Assembly (NCBI GenBank): GCA_024196135.1
Contig: JAMQCK010000547.1
Span: 1-20,157 of the forward strand
Reading direction: 5' to 3'
Length of the DNA stretch: 20,157 nt
Source of the DNA: Pleurotus ostreatus/Saccharomyces cerevisiae fusant
Lineage: Eukaryota > Opisthokonta
In this document: positions 9,268 through 17,932 of the stretch, one piece after another
How positions within the stretch are numbered: the first letter of the stretch is position 1
Layout: every line of letters begins with the position of its first letter
Notes under the pieces: model-generated
What the model saw: the letters and a program-made list of their open reading frames with translations, nothing else
Databases searched by the model: none
Told to the model about the DNA's origin: nothing
Made by a program: the position numbers and the translations under genes

Positions 9268-9353
9268 TCCTTCCTGCCTGGTTCGAACAGGCGACCCCCA
9301 GATTTTACGGTAACCATTACAGTCTGATGCTCTTCCAACTGAGCTAAGGAAGG
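9268..9353 (-). tRNA. tRNA-Tyr (anticodon GUA), intron-containing
   Basis: On the minus strand the mature tRNA folds fully: acceptor CCTTCCT/AGGAAGG with discriminator A, D arm GCTC-AGTTGGAA-GAGC, anticodon stem TCAGA/TCTGG with loop CTGTAAA, variable loop GGGTC, and T arm GCCTG-TTCGAAC-CAGGC. Mature length is 73 nt. The loop gives anticodon GTA. A 13-nt intron lies directly after position 37, and its TTAC can pair with the anticodon region, as in other eukaryotic tRNA-Tyr genes. Internal A and B box sequences (TTAGCTCAGTTGG-like and GTTCGAACC) are intact. CCA is not encoded. Confidence 0.97.
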
Positions 9354-10166
9354 TTGAAAGCGTGCCCTTGTTGTGTAGGATCAGCGCTCTGCCCACAAAG
9401 AACGATACTCGACTTGCTCTTGGTCCCAACCATCATCCATCAGAAGCTTGACTCCTCAACTGGACTGCGGCAGTTCGCGACCTCGCAAACTGCGTCCCAA
9501 ATCAATGCATTACCGCAATCACGTGGTCTAGTCTCTCAGCCCGGCGCGATCTTGTTCTCTCCTCCATCTATTCTTTGGCGCGCACACTTCTCTCTTCATC
9601 ACTCACAAGTGCTGACAGGATTCTCTCTCCAGAGGGCTCCGACAGCTCCCAATGCATCGCCTCTCACCATGCACTTTCATCCGTGCTAGCCAACGCTACC
9701 CAGAGAGTCGAGACTATGCAAGGCCACATCGCTAACGGCAGTCACAGGTAGACGTGCCTTGAATTGTGGCTCATTAACGTTGTATATCCTGATAGCGGAC
9801 CCATTACCTCGAAGCACGCCTCACCCTACGGCCGTCAACTACGTTCATTGCATCTCTGACTAGCCCTTGATTCTGGTGCGGGCTGTCTTCAATGTACCGC
9901 CTCCTGCGGCCGAGTTGCGTACTAGCGTCCTCGAGCTACGGCCAATCTAGTCCCTTTGTGGGCTTGCCCCTCCTACGTCGTGCCTTGCTACACGCCGTTC
10001 TTCACGGTGTCAGCAGGTACGCATTTTCTTGGCTCCCTTGGGTCTCTTACAGGGCGTAGCTCTTCGCTGTCACCCAGTATAAAAGCCCGAGGACTGCTCT
10101 CAAAAGTTCAACGACTCAATCACCGCCTCGATACTTCCACGTCTTACGCTCTCCTCCACCGCAAAT
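9354..10166. other. Intergenic region upstream of the thaumatin-like gene
   Basis: About 0.8 kb. It holds the promoter and leader of the thaumatin-like gene. No supported gene: open frames at 9354-9689 and 9956-10258 show no family resemblance. A CACGTG occurs at 9530-9535. The last 80 bp or so is a pyrimidine-rich leader. Confidence 0.6.
10078..10084 (+). promoter_or_regulatory. TATA box of the thaumatin-like gene
   Basis: TATAAAA lies 89 bp upstream of the ATG at 10167. Transcription would start at about 10110, leaving a short pyrimidine-rich leader. A strong TATA box fits an inducible or highly expressed secreted protein. Confidence 0.7.
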
Positions 10167-10882
10167 ATGAAGACCTCCGCCATCCTCGTTGCGCTCGCCG
10201 CGTCCATGTCTGCGTCCGCGTACACGATCACTTTCAAGAATCAGTGCAGTTACGGTGAGTAGCGCTTGTCGTGCGCATCAATGCGACAGCCCGCTGATCT
10301 TTCTTGCGTAGCTGTTTGGCCCGCCGTCGGCAAGGCGCCCAATGGCCAGGTCGACAACTCGGTCAGGTTCGGTGCGAAGCTCAACCCTGCCCAGAGTGTT
10401 TCCTGGAATATCGATGGTCACCAACTTGTGCGTAAACCAGGACTGCGCATGCCCTCGGTGTACTGATAAACTATTAGGACATTCGTGGCTGGGGACGTAC
10501 CGGCTGTGATTCCAACGGCGCTAACTGCAAGACTGGTGAGATTGGCACGTTTCTCGTGTCGCTCTATGGACTTACGTCGCGCGCAGGCGCCTGCAACGGC
10601 GGACTGGTCTGTAACGACGCGGGCATTACCGCCCACGCAATCTACTCAGAGTACGGCTACGGCAACGCCGGCCAGTGGGGCGGCGAACGCACCTACTGGA
10701 ACCTCTCGTTCGTTGGCGGCAACGTCAACATCCCGGCTCGTCTTTCAGCGACTGACGGCCAGTCTGTCACTTGCAAGTCGAACTCGTGCCCGACCGACCA
10801 GGCCTATCACCAGGATAGCGACCACCAAGCAGTGCGCAACTCGCCCCTCTCGACGAGCTACACGCATACCTTCTGCCCCTAA
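10167..10882 (+). CDS. Secreted small thaumatin-like protein
   Basis: Four exons (10167-10254, 10312-10427, 10478-10535, 10587-10882) give 185 aa. Residues 1-18 form a signal peptide with a hydrophobic core and ASA before the likely cleavage site. The mature protein begins YTITFKNQC, the usual first strand of thaumatin-like proteins, with the family's aromatic VWPAV and the CKTGAC-NGG-LVC block (about 85-96). It has eight cysteines (about 27, 78, 85, 90, 96, 150, 155, 184), an even number that could form four disulfides, fewer than the 16 of full-length plant members and below the ten typical of small ones. The length matches the small type that lacks the extra disulfide-rich domain. Fungal members are secreted or wall-associated and some act on beta-1,3-glucans; activity here is unproven. 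All intron joins keep the frame. Confidence 0.9.
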
Positions 10883-11604
10883 ATCATCTTCTCACCAATA
10901 GTGCGAGCACACAAAAGGGTTTCAGTGTATCAATTGGGCTTCCGATGGGCTATTGAAAGTGGGGTATTTATTCAGTATGACTATCAATGTCGCAATAGTA
11001 GTGAGGATACCTTTGGGCATTCTTCGTTAACTCCCGTCGGTCGTCTTGGCACAGCCTGAGGCTCAAAGGAATTAGCTGTCACGAGATGTGTAGGATAAAT
11101 CGCTGGACTTCCTCTCATAATTCGGGAGTTTTAACGTCCGATTACTATTACCGATTCAAGAGGATTGCCAAGGAATAGGCGGGCACCGCGCCTTCGGTAG
11201 TAGCGCTGCTCACCCCCCGGAAATGGATCGTCTAGCTCCTTGGGCGTTAGAGACGCACATTTCGAAGGCATCTACACAACCGTGCACAGTGGTATCCAAA
11301 CAAACAGGCTGGATGACCAAGAGATGTCAGCTACCAGTTCCCTTTGACGGTGCGCCGGCGTACTCGACGACAAGCCAAAGGGAAGAATGACATGTATGAA
11401 AGTGCGAGACGCAACAGGCCATGTTGAGTGCAATCGATACTAACGACTCTCGTTCACTCATGCCAGACTAACTTGCAGGCAAACTTCTTCCGGAATCCAG
11501 ATATGCACAATATACATTTTGAGGATCGCGGCAACCTATCAACGTGCTGCAGGTGCGTCCACCGGAATACATAATCAAGGGTATGGGCTCATCGACGTCC
11601 GCGC
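10883..11604. other. Convergent intergenic region
   Basis: About 0.7 kb between two gene ends that face each other (thaumatin-like protein and isocitrate dehydrogenase). It should contain both 3' UTRs. I see no gene, RNA or clear repeat. Confidence 0.6.
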
Positions 11605-13227
11605 TCAAGCGGTACGTGCCGCAATCTTGCTCTTGAGCTTGTCGTTGACGGCGTCCATGTACTCGTTCGTGACGACCCAGTGCTCGCGCTTCATGTTCTT
11701 GCCGTGGATAGCCAGGGCAAGATCCTTCGTCATGATGCCGTCCTTGTCGATGACCTCGACACACGATGCCTCCAAATCCCTAGCAATTCATCAGCTCCAT
11801 GCAGTAAACACTCAGGGAACAAGCAGCTCACTTGCAGAACGCCGTCAACGCATCGTTGCCGTCGAGCTTGGCGCGGTGCAAGAGACCGCGGGTCCACGCG
11901 AAGATGGACGCGACCGGGTTCGTCGACGTCTCGTTGCCCTTCTGCCACTCGCGGTAGTGCCGGGTGACCGTCCCATGCGCCGCCTCCGACTCGATGACAT
12001 CTCCGTCGGGCGTGATAAGCTCGGAAGTCATCATTCCCAGCGAGCCAAAGCCCTGCGCAAGGATATCTGACTGCACGTCACCGTCGTAGTTCTTGCACGC
12101 CCACACGAACCCTCCTGAGCTCTTGATCGCCTGTGCGACCATGTCGTCGATCAGACGATGCTCGTAGTAGATGCCCTTCTTCTCGAAGTCGGCCTTGTAC
12201 TGGGCCTCGTAGATTTCCTGGAAGATGTCCTTGAAGCGACCGTCGTACTTCTTAAGGATAGTGTTCTTCGTGGACATGAAGAGGGGTGCGCCCTTGGATA
12301 GTGCCATCTTGAAGGAGGCGTGTGCGAAGCCAGTGATGGACTCGTCGGTGTTGTACATGGCCATGGCAACACCGGGGTCCTTAAAGTCAAAGACGTTCAT
12401 GGTAGTGGGTGCGGAGCCGTCCTTGGGGGTGAAGACGAGCTCGAGGCGGCCTGCGCCAGGGACGATGTAGTCCGTCGAGCGGTACTGGTCACCGAAGGCA
12501 TGGCGGCCGATGGTGATGGGCTTGACCCATCCTGGGACGGGCTTGGGGACGCGCTCGAGGATGATGGGCTCGCGGAAGACCGTGCCGCCGAGGATGTTGC
12601 GGATCTGGGGGACACCGTGAGGGTGAGAAGAGAGGGGGAAGGGGGGACGCACGGTGCCATTGGGGGAGCGCCACATCTGCTTGAGGTTGAACTCCTTGAC
12701 GCGCGCCTCATCTGGCGTGATGGTTGCGCACTTGATGCCGACTTTGTTCTCCAAAATGGCCTTGGCTGCGTCCACCGTGATCTGGTCGTCGGTCTGCACG
12801 CACCCGGCACGCGTCAGCATCGTTCCCCCAAGCACATCGAACCACGCACCGCGTCGCGCGCCTCCAATCCCAGGTCATAGTACTTGATATTCAGGTCCAC
12901 GTACGGCAGGATGAGCTGGAGAAGGGCAATACATCAGCACGCTGCGCTGCGAACATAGAGCGCGACCGCACCTCCTCCCTGATCTTCTTCCAGATGATGC
13001 GTGTCATCTCATCGCCGTCAAGCTCGACGACCGGGTTCTTCACGGCAATCTTTTGCGCCGCAGCGACTGCGAGACGAGTCTATCAGTGGGAGCCTCCCCG
13101 AACGACGCGGAAACCACTCACACGCCCGCGCCGACTGCGAGAACGAGCGAGAGGAGAGCGCGTACACCGAGAGGGTCGTGCGGCGGGCGGCGAAGCCGCG
13201 CATGTAAGGGGCGCGCGCGCAGAGCAT
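11605..13227 (-). CDS. IDP1: Isocitrate dehydrogenase [NADP+], mitochondrial
   Basis: Converts isocitrate and NADP+ to 2-oxoglutarate, CO2 and NADPH. Six exons (13227-13122, 13066-12972, 12915-12850, 12793-12653, 12604-11832, 11779-11605) give 451 aa, typical for the eukaryotic NADP enzyme. Residues 1 to about 36 ([20 protein letters not shown]...) are Arg/Ser/Ala-rich without acids, a mitochondrial presequence. The mature part starts about [18 protein letters not shown]. Then follow [26 protein letters not shown], the substrate loop SPNGT joined to [13 protein letters not shown], the dimeric IDH signature [19 protein letters not shown] (about 308-326) and the NADP-binding HGTVTRH (about 346-352). 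A 48-nt stretch at 12652-12605 is best read as an intron because relatives run straight from the NGT to the RNILGG part. A second in-frame Met is at residue 9. No separate cytosolic copy is in the window. Confidence 0.95.
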
Positions 13228-14138
13228 TGTGGTACTGGGGGCTGGGGGTAGGATGAGGACTTATGCGCTGGAGTGCTGGCGCCTGCACGCACGAAGAGCG
13301 GCAAAAAGGTTCGGGTCAAGAAGCGCTGACCGATGAATATGACTCGCGCAGCTGACCGCTCCGGGCGTACACGGCGCAATACCGCACCGTCCGCGCACGC
13401 CTGACAGTCGAGTTCATCTGACCTTGGTCTCTCACGACGAGGGGAACAGTAGGACGGAATCCCGTCAAGTTGCAGTACGAGGCGCTTGTCTAGCCCGGCG
13501 TGGATTACAACGCAAAGATGTACATAACGACAGTCGCAGGCCTATGGTAGGAGGCCCTAGGTCTATCGCAAGGACCATGAATTCATACGCCTGGGCGCAG
13601 AACGCGCCTACCGCCGAGGGAGATGGGTAGATGTCGAGTTCGTTCTACTTTGTTTGAACTCTCTCATTGTCAGTGCTCCATCGGGTAAACCAGAGGAGCC
13701 TGTGTACTGACCACTTGAGAGGAGACATACATTCAAAGTCCTTGGAGGGGGAAGCAGGAAAGCGCGCCGCTCACTAGCAAAGCATCATGCAATGACATGC
13801 ATCATGGGAGTTCCGTGGCAATCCGCCTGAATCGGCAAAAGTGATCGAACGTTTGAACTCCCGGGCCATACACGGAACTCCCGCGATTTGGCCTCCGTCC
13901 ATGGTGATCAAAGACGATCCTATCCTCTGTGTGCTTACCGAGATGGTGTAGGCTCACCTTTGCGTGTCCACCTGTTTTGTTTGTCCGGTTTGTTTGTTTG
14001 GATTCAGCCCCATTCGGCAGGCTCATGCGTGACAACGCTTCTCATCTTATCAGATTCACCTGCAAGGCGCTGCTCTCTCAGTTCACCCAAATCCTCCCCG
14101 GTTTCAGTCCTCAGTGCCAAGACTGATTCACTACTGCA
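13228..14138. other. Divergent intergenic region
   Basis: About 0.9 kb between two genes that point away from each other, isocitrate dehydrogenase (minus) and BolA (plus), so it contains both promoters. It holds a 12-bp inverted repeat at 13806-13817 and 13871-13882 and, just left of it, a direct repeat GCATCATG (13782-13789, 13799-13806). No gene is supported; the open frame at 13424-13630 resembles nothing I know. Confidence 0.6.
13806..13882. repeat. Inverted repeat GGGAGTTCCGTG ... CACGGAACTCCC
   Basis: Perfect 12-bp arms at 13806-13817 and 13871-13882 with a 53-nt spacer. No flanking duplication is visible, so a mobile origin is not supported. It could form a hairpin or be a pair of binding sites. 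Confidence 0.6.
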
Positions 14139-14584
14139 ATGGCTATAGACACTACACAACTCGAGGCTGCCATCAGAAACGCGATTCCAGTTGCGCACCT
14201 GGAGATCGAGGACCAGTCGAGTGGATGCGGGGAGAGTTACGCGATCATCCTCGTCAGTCCTGTGCGTCTCTTTCTCTCTTCCCTCATCTCCCCCTGCTGC
14301 GCTTGTTCTCTAATCAGTGTTCGTACCTCCCAGGCTTTCGAAGGGAAAAACACCCTCGCACGGCACCGCATGGGTACGGTCTCCCGTGCCCTCCGCATTC
14401 GCAGTCTAACTCACGGTTGCTCTCCAGTGAACGAGATGTTGAAGAACGAAATAGCACAGATGCACGCATTCTCCCAGGTGTGTCCTTACCCCCCGTGACC
14501 GGCCTATCCTCACAGCCCCCCTCCCCTGCCCAGAAAACCTTTACTCCGGCGCAGTACCAGACCTACCTCGCGAGTAGGGGATAG
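14139..14584 (+). CDS. BOL2: BolA-family protein (cytosolic Fra2/BOL2-like)
   Basis: Four exons (14139-14261, 14334-14373, 14428-14477, 14534-14584) give 87 aa. The BolA fold is complete: N-terminal helix, SSGCGESYAIILVS strand region (Cys about 30), FEGKNTLARHRMVNEMLK, and the conserved histidine in MHAFSQKTFTP (His about 67). There is no N-terminal presequence, which suggests the cytosolic type (yeast Fra2/Bol2) rather than the mitochondrial BOL1/BOL3. In yeast Fra2 pairs with monothiol glutaredoxins Grx3/Grx4 to hold a [2Fe-2S] cluster and signal iron status; the same is inferred here. Cys and His are the residues expected near the cluster. Intron 1 is 72 nt, a multiple of three without a stop, so its retention would still be translatable; splicing is preferred because it restores the family's strand-loop-helix spacing. 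Confidence 0.93.
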
Positions 14585-15710
14585 CAAGCCATCCCCCCTC
14601 CATCCCCTCGTCCCGTCCCCAGTCAAGTCAAAGCAATTACGATGAATACCCCATGTTGTATGTACAAACTCCCGTGTAGCACCTACCCTATAGACGCATC
14701 GTGCACTAATGCAACTTCATAACCGTAAGAGCCGTCTACACCTGCTGTAGAGCCCTTACTCACGCACCCACTTCCAGTCCCGATTTGTGTGTGAAGGGCA
14801 TCGAGCCCGAATGCGCAGGGGAGCAAGCCCGACGCGAAGGCGCCCGCGCATGCTTTTGTAGGCCAAAACTGGCCGAGGCCCTGCGTGACATCGGGACGCG
14901 CAGCCGTGGCCTGTGCATTCTCGTCGGATATTCGCGCCGTGCCTTGCGCACTTGCGCCGTGCCAAATGCGTGCGCGCGCCGCCTAATTCACGCCGCCGCG
15001 TCGGCGTCTATTGCTGCATTCTCGTCGGCGTCGATCGCCGCGTTAGCCGAATAGGCGCGCTATAAGATGCGGTAGGCGAAAACAATGGCTCTGATCGCCG
15101 TGCCTCTTCCCCTCCCCCTCGATCACTCCTTTCCCCCCTCCCCTCCCCTGTACAGTCCCCGCGCTCACCACCCGTGCAGGCGGCGCCAGCGCCCACAGCG
15201 CCCAACGGCCACTGCTCCAGGTGTCTGACCTCGGAAGTAAACCCACTTTTCAGTGGATCCGACACACTCCTTCCTCCGAGCCCCTGGTGGCTGTCCCAGC
15301 AATCTTACACCTCGGTGCGCCCCCTGCACTTGGCTCCCCCGGGCATCAGTCCGCGGCTTGCCCGCGCGAGGACATTATCCGCGTACCCGAGGGCCTCACG
15401 CGCAGTACGGGCAGTTCGCGCTACTTCAGGCTGTCCCGCGCAGCAGCTTCTGCTGTAGACCCCCACCGCCGCGAAGGGTCTCGGATGAGATCGAGGTGTC
15501 AGGGTGCGCAGATCAAGACTCGCGGTCGCGATAATGGGACGAGAGGACGAAGGGATGGGGAGCTTTTATCCCGAACGACGATCGTGCTCTTACCCGTCAG
15601 GACCCCCTTCCGACCTTCCCCCACACACGTTACGAGGAGCTTCGTTGCAACGCCAGCCTTCTATCCACCGCCGATCACGACCGCAGCGAAGCGTGAAGGA
15701 CATCCTATCC
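14585..15710. other. Upstream region of the cyclin gene
   Basis: About 1.1 kb. The first part is the BolA 3' UTR. From about 14780 to 15060 the DNA is very rich in GC and CpG with short repeated pieces (GCATTCTCGTCGG at about 14918 and 15016; TCGGCGTC nearby). A TATAAG lies at 15061-15066, followed by a strongly C/T-biased tract (about 15106-15152). Open frames here (15174-15458, 15221-15856, 15253-15534) have no recognisable product. If transcription starts near the TATA-like site the cyclin leader would be long and contain upstream ATGs; this is speculation. Confidence 0.45.
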
Positions 15711-17220
15711 ATGGCGAAGCACACCATCATGTCGCGCTCGTTGAAGACCACGGCTACCACCCGCACCACGCGCCACGTCCACCACGCCAGCCTGGTCAAC
15801 CCATCATCGCACTCCCCTGTCCTGGACGAGCTCCTCGACCTCGGCATCACCGATGATCTCGTAGGTGCGTCGCTTCCATTGCTCCTCCCCTTGGCATACC
15901 CCTAATCACGTGTTTCTTGCAGAACTCTTCGTCGACGCCGCCCTTGCTGCGATCGCACCATCTCCATACTCCTCCGCATCTTTTGCTGCTTCTTCCTCAT
16001 CTGTCGCTTCTTCCTCGTCGCACTCTACCATCTCCCTTCATGACTCCACCCCCTACTCCCCTTATCGCGCGCACCTCTCTGACTTCGTCCACACCACTCT
16101 TTGGGCCTCGGGCGCCGACACTCCTGTCGTGCATGTTGCGCTCGCATACTTGCAGCGCGCGCGCGGAAGATGCGCGTCAGGGAGGGGTAGCTGGCCATGT
16201 AGGCGCGCGGCGCTGGGTGCGTTGGTAGTAGCAGCGAAGGTGTGTCTGGTTCATCGTTCTTCATACAGCTCTCCTGATAGCCTGTGTTAGTACACCAAAG
16301 ACGCCCCACCCAAGAACCAGCACTGGGCCATGTACGCCGGCGACATCCCACCATGCTCCGTCTCCCAGGCCGAGCGCGAGATCCTCGGCGCCCTCCGCTT
16401 CGACCTCGCCATCACGCAGGCAGATCTCCTCGTCCACCACGAAGCACTGCTATTGCGCGCGCGCAGCCGGACGCCCGAGCTCGAGTGGGGCTGTGTCAGT
16501 GTGGTGGCGCATAGCGTGGAGGGTGGCGATAGTGCGGAGAGCGGATTAGGCGCCTCGAGCACCGAAGGCACCGAGAGTATGGAGGGCGCCTCGAGCATGG
16601 AGGGCGTCGAGAGCGCGGAGAGCATGCAGAGCATGGAGGTCGACGGCTTCAGCTCGGAGACGCCTTCTTCGGAGGGTCCGACAACGCCCGAGATGGGCTC
16701 GAGTCTGGGAGCGGCGCGCCGAGAAGAGGACGAGGAGGCGGCTTGCGGCGCGCTACTGCAGCTCTCGTACGACGCGCGGGTCTCCTCGTGCTGCGGGTGG
16801 CGGATGTTCTGCCCGCAGGAGGATAACGAGTCGGATGGGCTCGAGCACGTCGGGGTCTCTCCGGACCTCGACAGCGCCGACCTCGACGATGACATGCGTC
16901 ACGTAGATGACTACGACGCAAGCGACCTCCGCTCTTCCCGCGACGACCGACCACCCCTTCTCAACGCCCAGCGCGAGTTGCAGCCCATGTTCTCCCTGAA
17001 GGTGCAGCCGCGGCGGGTATCTACCATCTCGACTTGGAACCCGCTGGCAGCGCAAGCATCGACGTCGCATCAACAACCATCTACCTCCCAGTGGCAGCCG
17101 CCTACCGCCAAGTGGCACCTCCCACCTCCCACCACCCATCACCTCACTACAGAGCTGCGCCTCCCTGCGTTGAAGCCTCTTCCAGGCATCCCGACCGGCG
17201 GCGTGCGCCAAAGGAGGTAG
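15711..17220 (+). CDS. G1/PHO85-type cyclin (PCL-like) with long acidic tail
   Basis: Three exons (15711-15864, 15923-16239, 16291-17220) give 466 aa. The cyclin box lies at about 85-215: LSDFVHTTLWASGADTPVVH, VALAYLQRAR, the core ALGALVVAAK joined to YTKDAPPKNQHWAMYAG, then SQAEREILGALRFDLAITQADLL. This pattern (core helix ending AxK, then N..W, then a C-terminal REFL-like helix) is that of fungal PCL1/2-type and related G1 cyclins, which activate Pho85-like or Cdk kinases; the exact subclass is inferred. A serine-rich loop (about 64-80) precedes the box. The second half is low-complexity: repeated Glu-Gly/Glu-Ser units (about 240-275), acidic stretches with D/S, and a Pro/Thr/His-rich C terminus. 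The start at 15711 is the first ATG of a plausible N terminus; an in-frame ATG at 15729 is an alternative and an open frame extends upstream to 15504. Confidence 0.78.
16555..16650 (+). repeat. Coding minisatellite in cyclin tail
   Basis: Imperfect in-frame units of the type GAG-AGC-(A/G)TG-GAG-GGC encode a run of Ser, Glu, Met and Gly (STEGTESMEGASSMEGVESA and following). Unit boundaries are loose. It belongs to the disordered tail outside the cyclin box. Confidence 0.6.
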
Positions 17221-17932
17221 CGTCGTGATGCAATCATCGCGCTGCGCCTCCCTTTGCTTTCCAGGACTGTTGTCTTTCGCTATCTATCACTACCTCATCT
17301 ATCTCTTTGCTCGCTACACGGGCCTCATCTGCTTCCCCCTCTGGGCTGTATCCTCAAATATCTATTCTATCCTTATTCCGCCTCGGGTGTGTCATCTTGT
17401 ATGTAGCTATCTATCCATCTCGGGCTTGTGTATACGTCTGTTTCTGTGTCTCCTCTCATTTCGCTATCTATCGTTCCTCGTTTCTGTCTTTCTACCACCC
17501 TTCTGGTATTCTAGAGGTTCAGTCAGGCTTTCCATTGTTCTCCTGGGTGTAGATACGGGTGTGAAGGGTCTCATCGTGCTCGCTACATAATGGGTTCTGG
17601 CGTAATGCAGTTTGAGCAGCATCTATCGCTGCTTGGGTATCGTTCTGTGCGACGACGTATGTTTGTGTTGGCCACATTACCAAATCTCATAAACAAGTAC
17701 TTCCAAAAGGGGATCGCAAGCGTCGTCACGGTAACCACGTGCTATATGGCCATTGTTCTTTGCAAGGTCTTTGACTCTTTGTGTCGCTTTGTTCGAGGCT
17801 GTGATCGTGCATGAGGATTTGATAGATTTGATAAAGCGGACCGGGCCCGCGCGCATTCATATAAAGACCGTTGTTCGTTGCCCTCTGCTTCATTGTCCCT
17901 CATTGCCCTCTTCTTCCGCCACCACCGCAAAT
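17221..17932. other. Intergenic region, pyrimidine-rich 3' UTR and promoter
   Basis: About 0.7 kb between the cyclin and the next gene on the same strand. 17221 to about 17530 is T/C-rich with CTATCTAT repeats (for example near 17279, 17407 and 17463), as in a 3' UTR. Its open frame (17225-17590) looks like a membrane protein only because pyrimidine-rich codons encode Leu, Phe, Ser and Tyr. A CACGTG lies at 17736-17741 and a TATA box at 17860. Confidence 0.6.
17860..17866 (+). promoter_or_regulatory. TATA box of the unknown intronless gene
   Basis: TATAAAG lies 73 bp upstream of the preferred ATG at 17933. It is followed by a pyrimidine-rich leader, the same layout as the thaumatin-like gene. 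This supports the ATG at 17933 over the open-frame ATG at 17753, which lies upstream of the TATA box. Confidence 0.6.

Noticed and set aside
12320..12880. 186-residue plus-strand open frame
   Set aside because: Antisense shadow of isocitrate dehydrogenase exons, in GC-rich DNA with few stops.
15221..15856. 211-residue open frame overlapping the start of the cyclin
   Set aside because: Different frame from the cyclin, Pro/Arg/His-rich composition typical of GC-rich chance frames, no recognisable domain.
17225..17590. Open frame resembling a small multi-pass membrane protein
   Set aside because: It lies in a pyrimidine-rich 3' UTR with CTATCTAT repeats; T/C-rich DNA automatically encodes Leu, Phe, Ser and Tyr. 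No family match.
129..17741. CACGTG motifs at 130, 2450, 3188, 5909, 9530, 15908 and 17736 as Cbf1/Pho4-type sites, including one upstream of the sulfur-transport gene
   Set aside because: Seven hits in 20 kb of GC-rich DNA is little more than chance, and several are not in promoters. Only their positions are noted.
17753..17932. N-terminal extension of the unknown gene, with a hydrophobic start that looks like a signal peptide
   Set aside because: The TATA box at 17860 lies inside this extension, and the leader before 17933 looks like a normal 5' UTR, so the extension is unlikely to be translated.
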